The position numbers and the translations under genes were made by a program. From an uncultured Acetatifactor sp. (GTDB lineage Bacteria > Bacillota > Clostridia > Lachnospirales > Lachnospiraceae), in contig CAJUCE010000006.1 of assembly GCA_910584865.1 (NCBI GenBank), forward strand, positions 1-64,000: a DNA stretch of 64,000 nt. The letters run 5' to 3'. Position 1 is the stretch's first letter. Each line of letters opens with the position of its first letter. Below, piece by piece: positions 53,060 to 60,223 of this stretch. The notes beneath the pieces are model-generated. The model searched no databases. It had not been told where the DNA came from and worked only from the letters and a program-made list of their open reading frames with translations.

Positions 53060-54007
53060 TTACTTCAGCATTAGAAATGCTCCCATGTTCCCCCTCTTTT
53101 CCCCGCTTACTCTATGAGAAAAAAGATAGCCGCTGTTATGACAGGTACAAATATCCGTAACCGCAATATGGTCAGGCAAAATTCCGGCCTGTTCCAAAAT
53201 GGTTCTGTTGGCCAGCCATAAATCAAGCTGATATTTCCCTTTTTCTTTTCCAGGTGTCACAATATTCCCCGATAAGTACTCGAACTGCACCGCCACATCC
53301 TCGCTGACTTCATAACAGTCTCTGCAGATGGAAGGACCGATGGCAGCATACAGCTCTTCCGGGCGGCTGCCGAAATGACGTTCCATCTCCCGCACCATGC
53401 ACTCTCCCATTCTGCCCGCGGTTCCCCGCCAGCCGGAATGAGCCAGACCAATTGCCATGTGAACCGGATCCACGAAATACAGCGGTACACAGTCCGCATA
53501 ATAGGTGACCAGAACCAATCCGGGTTCATCGGTAATCATACCGTCCACATTTTCGTAATCCCGGGGACGCAGGATTCCTTTTCCACTGTCTTCACGGGTC
53601 ATCACCCGGATATTGGTGGTATGAGTCTGGTGAGAGGCCGCCATATCGCCGACAGAGCAATCCAGTATTGCGGCAATCCGCTCATAATTGGCAAGTACGG
53701 CTTTCTTGTCATCCCCTCTGGTAAAACTCAGATTCATAGAGGAAAATGCTCCCCTGCTGACTCCGCCCAGACGTGTGGTGAACAGATGTTTCGCTATCCC
53801 GGTGCTTTCCAGCAAGGGAAATGTCAGATATTCCAGTTCCGGGCCGTCTTCTCCAATACTGACGCAGTGCTGTTGCAGTCTATATTGCTGTTCCGATCCG
53901 CGGTATTGTTCCGATGCATATTGCCGCTCTGGTGCGCAATGACCTTCCGATCCGCAGCATCGTTCCGATACTGGCCTGTTTTCAAGCGTTCTCACTATCT
54001 GATACAT
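53060..54007 (-). CDS. pgeF: PgeF/YfiH family protein (multicopper-oxidase-fold purine nucleoside phosphorylase)
   Basis: DUF152 family, reported as peptidoglycan editing factor and nucleoside phosphorylase. Zinc and catalytic motifs: ASHQTHTTN (about 123-131), YYADCVPLYFVD (about 170-181) and LAHSGWRGT (about 189-197). Between residues 14 and 49 there is an insertion of six hexapeptides of the type S-E-x-x-x-x, coded by an 18-bp tandem repeat. The ATG has AAAGG upstream. Confidence 0.92.
   Translation of the reverse strand: MYQIVRTLENRPVSERCCGSEGHCAPERQYASEQYRGSEQQYRLQQHCVSIGEDGPELEYLTFPLLESTGIAKHLFTTRLGGVSRGAFSSMNLSFTRGDDKKAVLANYERIAAILDCSVGDMAASHQTHTTNIRVMTREDSGKGILRPRDYENVDGMITDEPGLVLVTYYADCVPLYFVDPVHMAIGLAHSGWRGTAGRMGECMVREMERHFGSRPEELYAAIGPSICRDCYEVSEDVAVQFEYLSGNIVTPGKEKGKYQLDLWLANRTILEQAGILPDHIAVTDICTCHNSGYLFSHRVSGEKRGNMGAFLMLK
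53861..53968 (-). repeat. 18-bp tandem repeat, 6 units, inside pgeF
   Basis: Units begin at 53968, 53950, 53932, 53914, 53896 and 53878 on the minus strand. Consensus about TCGGAACRRYRYYGCGGA, coding for SERCCG, SEGHCA, PERQYA, SEQYRG, SEQQYR and LQQHCV. The period equals that of the dispersed repeat but the sequence differs. Confidence 0.85.
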
Positions 54008-54095
54008 AGATTGATACCTTTCTAAATCCTGTCTGCACGTTTTCTTCCCATCAAAACCGGTCCGGTACAGTTAACTGCCCTTTTGTCGGAATACT

Positions 54096-54527
54096 CTACT
54101 TCCATCCGGTTGCTCTTTCATTATAAATATGCGGAAATGCATTCTGAATCCATTCTATGTCTTCCGCGGAATATCCCTTCCCTACAGGTTCCTCTTTATC
54201 CGCCGAATATCCCTTTTCCGCTTGGATACCGATTACATCATAGCGAATCCCCATATCATCCCCGATTCCGTGAAGATATCTATAGTAGTCCGCCACCCGG
54301 CATATTTTGCGCTGCTTACGGGTATCCACCGCTTCCAGGGCATGTCCCATCTCCTGTCCGCTTCTGTATTTTACTTCCACAAATACCAGATATCCCTGAT
54401 GATAGCCGATCAGATCGATTTCTCCCTGCCGGCATTGGAAATTTGTCTTGATGATCTGCACGCCCTGTTCTGTCAGATAGTCTGCAGCAGCCTTTTCCCA
54501 CTCTGTGCCTGTTTTTCGTTTATTCAA
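54096..54527 (-). CDS. YraN family protein (UPF0102, endonuclease-like fold)
   Basis: Nuclease-fold protein of unknown role. Conserved GEIDLIGYHQGYLVFVEVKYR (about 36-56) carries the E, D and ExK residues of the fold. 143 residues; the last 45 hold an 18-bp repeat insertion (AEKGYS, ADKEEP, VGKGYS, AEDIEW). TTG start with GAGG upstream. Follows the FlhB-like gene. Confidence 0.9.
   Translation of the reverse strand: MNKRKTGTEWEKAAADYLTEQGVQIIKTNFQCRQGEIDLIGYHQGYLVFVEVKYRSGQEMGHALEAVDTRKQRKICRVADYYRYLHGIGDDMGIRYDVIGIQAEKGYSADKEEPVGKGYSAEDIEWIQNAFPHIYNERATGWK
54150..54221 (-). repeat. 18-bp tandem repeat, 4 units, at the yraN 3' end
   Basis: Minus-strand units begin at 54221 (GCGGAAAAGGGATATTCG), 54203, 54185 (GTAGGGAAGGGATATTCC) and 54167. 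They share the GGAA...TTCC ends of the dispersed family with GCG in place of ATG. Confidence 0.75.
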
Positions 54528-54534
54528 ATACAGG

Positions 54535-54843
54535 TTACCTCTTTATTTTTCCTTTTAATTTATCCATCGAATCTACAAATACCAGTATCTCCGCTACCAC
54601 CTCATATAATTCCGGCGGTATCATATCGCCGATCTCCAGCCTGGACAGAGTATCTGCCAGCTTATCGTCCCGGTGTATGGGCACATCGTTTTCTTTGGCT
54701 TTTTCAATGATCTTTTCCGCCAGGATACCCCTGCCGCTGGCAATCACCCTGGGAGCTTCATCAGAAGGGTCATATTCCAGCGCGATGGCCTGTTTCCGTT
54801 TATCATCTTTCTCTCCCGGGATATTTTTCCGTTTTCCATCCAT
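54535..54843 (-). CDS. FlhB/EscU C-terminal-like protein (YlqH/FhlB type)
   Basis: 102 residues resembling only the cytoplasmic C-terminal domain of the flagellar export gate FlhB: AIALEYDPSDEAPRVIASG, ILAEKIIEKAKENDVPIH and IPPELYEVVAEILVFVD. There are no membrane helices and no NPTH autocleavage site. It follows the FliK-like gene, as ylqH follows ylqG in Bacillus. The start at 54843 has GAAGGGAG upstream. Confidence 0.88.
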   Translation of the reverse strand: MDGKRKNIPGEKDDKRKQAIALEYDPSDEAPRVIASGRGILAEKIIEKAKENDVPIHRDDKLADTLSRLEIGDMIPPELYEVVAEILVFVDSMDKLKGKIKR

Positions 54844-54875
54844 GATATTCTCTCCCTTCGGGCCTTTTTGCCATG

Positions 54876-56816
54876 TCATGTACGGACATCAAAAGAGTAA
54901 TGCGACAGCATGATTCCTTTCTCCTGGCGTAAGACAGGCTCCAGGCCTCCTTTTGTCGCCTCGCCGGCCGGTTCGTCTCTGCGCACCATCGAACAGCTGC
55001 ATTCATAGCCCCTCTCTTTTAAACGCCTGGTCAAAATATCCATGTGCACTCCGATAAAATCGATCATTTCATCGTCGCGCAGATAAAATTTTGTGCTGAC
55101 TTTCGTATTTTTCATGGAGACATATACATCTACCGGGCCTAAATACTCCATGTCCAGATGCAGCAGCGCACTGACATTTCCGTCGTTTCTGGTCAGTTTC
55201 TTTCTGTTGGTATAGACATACAGCTCCCCGTGCGCTTCTCTTTGCTGGAATTTCAACGGCAGCTGGACATACGCATACATCTGATTGATTTGCTGTAAAA
55301 AGTCTATATTCTGGGACATGGAAGTCGCTGCCTTGTAGGCGGCGGAACCGGACTGACCGGCATGTTCAAGGATATCGGTAAGTCCCCTCAGCTGTCTGTC
55401 CAGCCTGCGGTAGAGCTCCTCTACCTTCTCAGGCGAAGCTACATCTTCCGGACGCAGCATCCAGTTGTTTTTTATATGTTCAGACAGAAGATGGCGGAAT
55501 TTCGTTCCCGAAAACATCTTTGCCAACGTATGCATGGAATCCTGGGAGAAGCGGGCGCCCTCGGCAAGCGTGGCTAATGCGGAAAAAAATTGCTGCGTAT
55601 CTGCCTCTCCCTGAGAAAACTGCATGATTTGTGTACGGACAGCACTCTCTTCTTCCGGGGATAACCGCAATCCGTCCAGCAGTTTTAAAGCTTCGTCGGC
55701 AGCCGCACTGCGCAGGGCCCGGGAATTTTCCATCTCTGCACTTTGTTCCGGCGATAGAATTGCCGTCCCTTCTCCGGAGAGGACTCCTCCTTCTGCGGGG
55801 GTGCTTTTTCCCGCTTCTGTCAGCTGCATCATTTCCCGGGAAATCCCCTCTTTCATGGAAAGTCCCTCTCCCATGGAAAGCCCTTCTTTCATAGAAGGCC
55901 CTTTTCCCATGGAAAGTAATTCCTCCATACTGCCGTCTGCAATCGTCTTGAATGCCATTTCTGCATTCTGTCCGAATTCTCCCTGTTCGGTCTGCGCAGA
56001 CATGGCGTCTCCAACAGTATTGCGTCCGGCGCCATCCGGCAGTACGGCAGAATCCGCAGGCACGGCTCCGCCTGCCGCAGTGCCGCTCTCCGCAAAAGTT
56101 CCCCCTTTCATGGAAAGCTCCCCATCCATTCCTTCCTGGAAAAGCCGCAGAACTTCCCCGTACAGTTTCACCGCACCGCCGGTATCTCCCTTCGCTGCCA
56201 TTTCCTCAAACGCTTCCGGAAGCGCCTCCAGAATGGTATCCATCCCTCCGGTAAGCTGATGATTCAAGTTTCGGTAAGCGGTCATCTGATTCACATTGCT
56301 TTCATTCACCGGAAGTCCCAGCTTATGCAGATCAATGATATCGGATATGGCTGACTGGGGATACGTGTTGAGTTCTCTGAAAATCTGCTGCAGGGTATTT
56401 TTGTTGACAGACATTCCTGCCGCCATCAGCTGCTGCGTCATCTGTACGGATGACTGGTTCACCGGCAGCCCCGCCATATCCAGCGCCTTCAATACATTCA
56501 TATCCGTGGCAACATTGGTAAAGAGAGGACTCAATGTGAGAGAATTTCCGTTGCTCTTGACCTCAAAGGTCATTGTCTTCCCGATCTCGATATTCATATT
56601 GCGGTCAACCCGGGCATTCAGCAATACATCCTCCGTAAGCCGGATCTGCACCTCTCCACCGTTTCTGGACACAATCTCACCGCTGATGGTCTGTCCCGGC
56701 ACGAGAGAACGAAGCTGCCGGTTGACCTGCTCCAATTGCGCCGGAGTGGGCTGGGAGGTTTGAGAAGCCGTATTGTCAGTACGTACCTGACCTGAAAACA
56801 GCTGCGAAAGTTTCAT
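54876..56816 (-). CDS. FliK-like hook-length-control-type protein (YlqG type)
   Basis: 646 residues. An N-terminal part (1-240) has an SPGQ-like beta segment (GQTISGEIVSRNGGEVQIRL). A low-complexity middle (about 240-380) contains two runs of repeat-coded hexapeptides (MEELLS, MGKGPS, MKEGLS, MGEGLS, MKEGIS). The C-terminal domain (about 530-620) resembles FliK (HGELYVYTNRKK, HLDMEYLGPVDVYVSM). No other flagellar genes are in the window; the function of this stand-alone FliK/FlhB pair is unknown. Start overlaps the rnhB stop. Confidence 0.82.
   Translation of the reverse strand: MKLSQLFSGQVRTDNTASQTSQPTPAQLEQVNRQLRSLVPGQTISGEIVSRNGGEVQIRLTEDVLLNARVDRNMNIEIGKTMTFEVKSNGNSLTLSPLFTNVATDMNVLKALDMAGLPVNQSSVQMTQQLMAAGMSVNKNTLQQIFRELNTYPQSAISDIIDLHKLGLPVNESNVNQMTAYRNLNHQLTGGMDTILEALPEAFEEMAAKGDTGGAVKLYGEVLRLFQEGMDGELSMKGGTFAESGTAAGGAVPADSAVLPDGAGRNTVGDAMSAQTEQGEFGQNAEMAFKTIADGSMEELLSMGKGPSMKEGLSMGEGLSMKEGISREMMQLTEAGKSTPAEGGVLSGEGTAILSPEQSAEMENSRALRSAAADEALKLLDGLRLSPEEESAVRTQIMQFSQGEADTQQFFSALATLAEGARFSQDSMHTLAKMFSGTKFRHLLSEHIKNNWMLRPEDVASPEKVEELYRRLDRQLRGLTDILEHAGQSGSAAYKAATSMSQNIDFLQQINQMYAYVQLPLKFQQREAHGELYVYTNRKKLTRNDGNVSALLHLDMEYLGPVDVYVSMKNTKVSTKFYLRDDEMIDFIGVHMDILTRRLKERGYECSCSMVRRDEPAGEATKGGLEPVLRQEKGIMLSHYSFDVRT
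55839..55928 (-). repeat. 18-bp tandem repeat, 5 units, in the FliK-like gene
   Basis: Five exact-length units begin at 55928, 55910, 55892, 55874 and 55856, all starting ATGG or ATGA and ending TTCC or TTCT. This is the cleanest copy of the dispersed family in coding DNA. Confidence 0.9.
56094..56129 (-). repeat. second 18-bp repeat pair in the FliK-like gene
   Basis: Units begin at 56129 (ATGGATGGGGAGCTTTCC) and 56111 (ATGAAAGGGGGAAC...), in frame as MDGELS and MKGGTF. Confidence 0.65.
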
Positions 56817-57583
56817 TTTCCTTCTCCTTCAAGGATATTTTTGATAAAGCTTCTGCGGTGTATGGGCGTAGGACCGTATTTATGCAGCGCAGTTATGTGA
56901 CCGGTGCTTCCGTATCCCTTGTTTTCTGCAAATCCATACTCCGGATATTTCCTGTCGTATTCCCGCATTTCCCGGTCTCTTGTAACCTTTGCGATAATGC
57001 TCGCGGCGCCGATAGATATACTTTTGGCATCCCCCTTGATGATCGGAACCTGCGGGACAGAAATTCCGGGAATCGTAACCGCGTCATTTAACAACAGCTC
57101 CGGCGCCGGACACAGCTTCCCCACTGCGCTGCGCATGGCTTCATAAGTAGCCTGCAGAATATTAATCTCGTCGATCCTCTCCGGAGACGCATATCCTACC
57201 GCACAGGCAACGGCCTGTTCCATAATGATATCATAAAGCTCTTCTCTCTTTTTTTCGGAGAGTTGCTTGGAATCATTTATATATAAAATACGGCAACCTT
57301 TGGGAAGAATCACAGCCCCTGCCACCACCGGGCCTGCCAGAGGGCCTCTGCCCACTTCATCTACCCCACAAATATATTCGTACTTGCTGTACTGCTCCTC
57401 ATAAACACGCAGAGCTTCGATTCTTGTCCTTTCCTTTTCCAGCATCTGCAGCCGTTTTCCGGCCGTCTCTGCCAATTTCCGCACACCTGCCCGTTCATCC
57501 CGGGAATAGGTATCTATAAATTCAGGCAGCTCCTCAATTGTGGCTGCCTGAAGAATCTTCTTTATCTCAATCGTACTTTTCAT
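56813..57583 (-). CDS. rnhB: ribonuclease HII
   Basis: Cleaves RNA in RNA-DNA hybrids and at single ribonucleotides. An N-terminal helical extension (1-70) as in Bacillus RnhB, then catalytic CGVDEVGRGPLAGPVV (about 73-88, Asp and Glu), NDSKQLSEKKRE and the later Asp residues in LLNDAV and IKGDAKS. The ATG at 57583 has AGGG 8 bases upstream; an in-frame ATG at 57637 would add repeat-coded residues. Confidence 0.96.
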   Translation of the reverse strand: MKSTIEIKKILQAATIEELPEFIDTYSRDERAGVRKLAETAGKRLQMLEKERTRIEALRVYEEQYSKYEYICGVDEVGRGPLAGPVVAGAVILPKGCRILYINDSKQLSEKKREELYDIIMEQAVACAVGYASPERIDEINILQATYEAMRSAVGKLCPAPELLLNDAVTIPGISVPQVPIIKGDAKSISIGAASIIAKVTRDREMREYDRKYPEYGFAENKGYGSTGHITALHKYGPTPIHRRSFIKNILEGEGK

Positions 57584-57637
57584 AGAAATATCCCTGCCCT
57601 TCTTCCATGGAAGACTCCTGTCGTCGGAATACTGCAT
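57583..57637 (-). repeat. 18-bp repeat fragments upstream of rnhB
   Basis: Segments ending in TATTCC, TCTTCC and TTTCT are joined through one TTCCATGGAA palindrome. The last supplies the rnhB ribosome-binding purines. Confidence 0.65.
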
Positions 57638-57687
57638 TTCATTTGATCTGCCGTATGGATTACGGATTACCTTCTGCCGGCAAAGCG

Positions 57688-58233
57688 TTACTGATGCTTC
57701 AGGATACCGAATTTATTCAAAGGCCAGATGCGTACCCAGGCTCTGCCGATGATGTCTTCGCGGTTGATATTTCCCACGATCTCCATCCGGCTGTCCGAAC
57801 TGTTGTTTCGATTATCTCCCATGACGAAGTACTCATCTTCTCCCAATACAATCGGGTTGATGGCAATCCCTACCGTATCCGCCTGGATAATTTCTCTGCC
57901 GTAATTCTCCTCAAGGACTTCCCCGTCTATGTAAATATTGCCCAGTTCGTCAATCTGAACCGTCTCGCCGGGAAGTCCGATGATCCGCTTGATATAAAAG
58001 GTGTTTTCTTTATATTGAAAGGGAAATACAATGATATCAAAGCGCTGGGGATCCCGGAAACGATAGGTAATCTTGTCTACAATCAGATTATCTCCGTCGG
58101 ACAGCATGGGCTCCATGGAGGAACCGTCCACTGCCGTCCGCTGTCCCACGAATGTGATCACCAGCCATGTCAGACAAAGAACACCCAGCAAATATGCCAA
58201 AGTACTTATAATCTCTTTCATTACTTTATTCAT
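57688..58233 (-). CDS. lepB: signal peptidase I (first copy)
   Basis: Removes signal peptides from exported proteins. One N-terminal membrane helix (about 10-30), catalytic Ser in DGSSMEPML (about 37-45), Lys in YIKRIIGLPGE (about 77-87), and the GDNRNNSSDSR motif. 181 residues. Separated from a second signal peptidase gene only by rbgA. Confidence 0.95.
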   Translation of the reverse strand: MNKVMKEIISTLAYLLGVLCLTWLVITFVGQRTAVDGSSMEPMLSDGDNLIVDKITYRFRDPQRFDIIVFPFQYKENTFYIKRIIGLPGETVQIDELGNIYIDGEVLEENYGREIIQADTVGIAINPIVLGEDEYFVMGDNRNNSSDSRMEIVGNINREDIIGRAWVRIWPLNKFGILKHQ

Positions 58234-58273
58234 CGCACATTCTCCTGCTCACTTTTCGTATACTCTCTCTTCG

Positions 58274-59122
58274 TCACAGCAAATAGGGCCTCTCCAGAGT
58301 AATCCTGCCCAGACGCCCGCTTCTGAAATCATCCGTCAGCAGCTTGGCCGCTTTCCTGGTATCCAGGTTTTCCCCTTTTAAAAAACAGCCTCTGCTGCGG
58401 GCAATTTCTTCCAGCGTGGCATAGCTTTTTTCTTTCCATGAGACTGCGTATCGCTGCGTAATGCAGTCCGGATAAAATTTCTGCAAAACATCCAGCAACT
58501 CACAGGCCAGCTCTTCTCCGTTCATAATCTCGTCATTCATGGAACCGATAAAAGCAAGATACATCCCTACCTGCGGATCTTCGAATTTCGGCCACAGAAT
58601 ACCGGGGGTATCCAAAAGCTCCAGCCTTCTATCCAGGCGGATCCATTGCTTTCCCTTCGTAACGCCGGGCTTATTGCCTGTCCTGGCGCATGCCCTGCCT
58701 GCAAATGAATTGATAAAAGTAGACTTGCCTACATTGGGAATCCCTGCAACCATGGCTCTCACGGGACGATTGACGATTCCCCTTTTCCGATCCCTCTCTA
58801 TTTTCTCCGCGCAGGCTTTCTGGACCAGCGCATTGATGGCTTTGATCCCTGCACCGGATTTGGAATTGACCTCAAGGACAAAAATACCCGCATTTTCAAA
58901 GAAAGCCATCCACTCGCGGTTACAGGCGGCGTCGGCCAGATCCGCTTTGTTCAGGAGTACGATTCTGGACTTTCCTCTTCCCAGCTCATCTATATCCGGA
59001 TTGCGGCTGGCAAGGGGAACTCTGGCGTCTACCAATTCAATAATCAGGTCGATCAGCTTTATATCTTCCTGCATCATACGCCTGGCCTTTGTCATATGAC
59101 CGGGATACCATTGATAATTCAT
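58274..59122 (-). CDS. rbgA: ribosome biogenesis GTPase RbgA (YlqF)
   Basis: Circularly permuted GTPase needed for late 50S assembly. G4 NKADLAD comes before G1 GIPNVGKSTFIN and G3 DTPGILWPK. The N-terminus MNYQWYPGHMTKARR is typical. The C-terminal helical domain reads FRSGRLGRITLERP. 282 residues. The start at 59122 is preferred over GTG at 59125. Between two lepB genes. Confidence 0.97.
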   Translation of the reverse strand: MNYQWYPGHMTKARRMMQEDIKLIDLIIELVDARVPLASRNPDIDELGRGKSRIVLLNKADLADAACNREWMAFFENAGIFVLEVNSKSGAGIKAINALVQKACAEKIERDRKRGIVNRPVRAMVAGIPNVGKSTFINSFAGRACARTGNKPGVTKGKQWIRLDRRLELLDTPGILWPKFEDPQVGMYLAFIGSMNDEIMNGEELACELLDVLQKFYPDCITQRYAVSWKEKSYATLEEIARSRGCFLKGENLDTRKAAKLLTDDFRSGRLGRITLERPYLL

Positions 59123-59125
59123 CAC

Positions 59126-59707
59126 TCACTTCACGAATCCCATGCCTGCTTCCTCGCAGGAGGCACGGAACCATACCTTTCCTAGCATATCGATTTCTTT
59201 TACCGGTCCGATATTGGGGGAACGGCTGTCCTCGCTGTTGCCGGGATTATCGCCGATACAGAAATATTCCCCGTTCTGTATGGTGAATTCATTGGCGGCG
59301 ATTCCGGGATCTGTCAGCCGATCCGTAACCCATGGACTTTCTTCCCCGTTTACATATAAAACGCCGCCTGTGATGACCACCTTATCACCGGGTACCGCCA
59401 CCACCCGTTTTACATAATAATGGGAATTTTCATTCCCGTTGGGAAGAAACACCACAACATCTCCTTTCTGCGGAGAAGAAACCAGGTAGATAAAAGAATT
59501 AATAAAAATCTTTTGTCCATTGTATAGGGCCGGCTCCATGGAAACGCCCACTACCCTGGTGGTTACTCCCAGAAAAATATTCAGGACTACCGCAATAAAA
59601 ACAGCTGTTGCAATACCGAACAACCAGATGAAAACTTCTCGGACATGAACCGAGCTGATTTTCTTCTTCCGTCTGTAAAAAGAAAGCCCCTTGTTTTGTT
59701 TCAACAT
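59126..59707 (-). CDS. lepB: signal peptidase I (second copy)
   Basis: Basic N-terminus (1-22), membrane helix (about 25-45), catalytic Ser in VVGVSMEPAL, Lys in YYVKRVVAVPGDKV and GDNPGNSEDSR. About 193 residues. It follows the rplS terminator. An extended -10 sequence (TGGTATAAT) overlaps the chosen ATG at 59707, so the true start could be slightly downstream or the promoter may be spurious. An earlier in-frame ATG at 59740 lies in the terminator. Confidence 0.9.
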   Translation of the reverse strand: MLKQNKGLSFYRRKKKISSVHVREVFIWLFGIATAVFIAVVLNIFLGVTTRVVGVSMEPALYNGQKIFINSFIYLVSSPQKGDVVVFLPNGNENSHYYVKRVVAVPGDKVVITGGVLYVNGEESPWVTDRLTDPGIAANEFTIQNGEYFCIGDNPGNSEDSRSPNIGPVKEIDMLGKVWFRASCEEAGMGFVK

Positions 59708-59730
59708 TATACCACATCCTATTGAAATAG

Positions 59731-59763
59731 AAAAGGACAACTACACCCGTAATTGCCCTTTCG
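59731..59763 (-). terminator. terminator after rplS
   Basis: On the minus strand a 13-base stem (with G-U pairs) built from AAAGGGCAATTAC and GTAGTTGTCCTTT continues into TTTTC, six bases after the rplS stop codon. Confidence 0.85.
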
Positions 59764-59768
59764 CCCGC

Positions 59769-60116
59769 TTACTTTACAGCTTCTTTCACCTTTGCCCTCT
59801 TACCGACACGGCCTCTTAAGTAGTTCAGCTTGGCACGTCTTACCTTACCTCTTCTGACTACTTCGATCTTCTCAACATTGGGAGAATGCAAGGGCCAGGT
59901 CTTCTCCACACCGATACCGTTGGAAGACTTCCTGACAGTGAAGGTTTCGCGGCTGCTTCCGCCCTGACGCTTCATGACAATTCCTTCAAATACCTGAATT
60001 CTCTCACGATTTCCTTCCTTGATCTTACCATAAACTCTTACGGTATCGCCAACGTTAAAATCGTCGACTTCAGCCTTGAGCTGTGCTGCTTCAATCTCTC
60101 TGATAATATCACTCAT
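59769..60116 (-). CDS. rplS: 50S ribosomal protein L19
   Basis: Protein at the 30S-50S interface. 115 residues; typical FNVGDTVRVYGKIKEG (about 20-35), SSNGIGVEKTWPLHSP and the basic tail KLNYLRGRVGKRAKV. The ATG at 60116 has GAGGAGG 7 bases upstream; the longer frame to 60191 runs through the leader. Confidence 0.98.
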   Translation of the reverse strand: MSDIIREIEAAQLKAEVDDFNVGDTVRVYGKIKEGNRERIQVFEGIVMKRQGGSSRETFTVRKSSNGIGVEKTWPLHSPNVEKIEVVRRGKVRRAKLNYLRGRVGKRAKVKEAVK

Positions 60117-60190
60117 AATGAGCCTCCTCTTAAAATGGATGTTCTTAATACCTGCCGGTAACAGAGGACCATCTCTTTGTTCACAACACA
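60117..60190 (-). ncRNA. probable L19 leader
   Basis: The 5' UTR between the rplS promoter and start contains GTTACCGGCAGGTATTAAG and GAACATCCAT, the kind of sequence seen in Firmicute L19 leaders that allow L19 autoregulation. Assigned from position and resemblance only. Confidence 0.5.
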
Positions 60191-60194
60191 AGCA

Positions 60195-60223
60195 ATTTTA
60201 GCATATTCAGCACCTATTTGCAA
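60195..60223 (-). promoter_or_regulatory. promoter of rplS
   Basis: Minus strand: -35 TTGCAA (60218-60223), 17-base spacer, -10 TAAAAT (60195-60200). It overlaps the last codons of trmD, giving rplS independent expression. Confidence 0.75.

Noticed and set aside
54535..56816. Flagellar gene cluster
   Set aside because: Only FliK-like and FlhB-tail-like genes are present, in the conserved ylqG-ylqH context; no other flagellar gene is seen.
58100..58125. Repeat copy at CCATGG in lepB
   Set aside because: The sequence encodes the conserved catalytic SSMEP motif of signal peptidase I.
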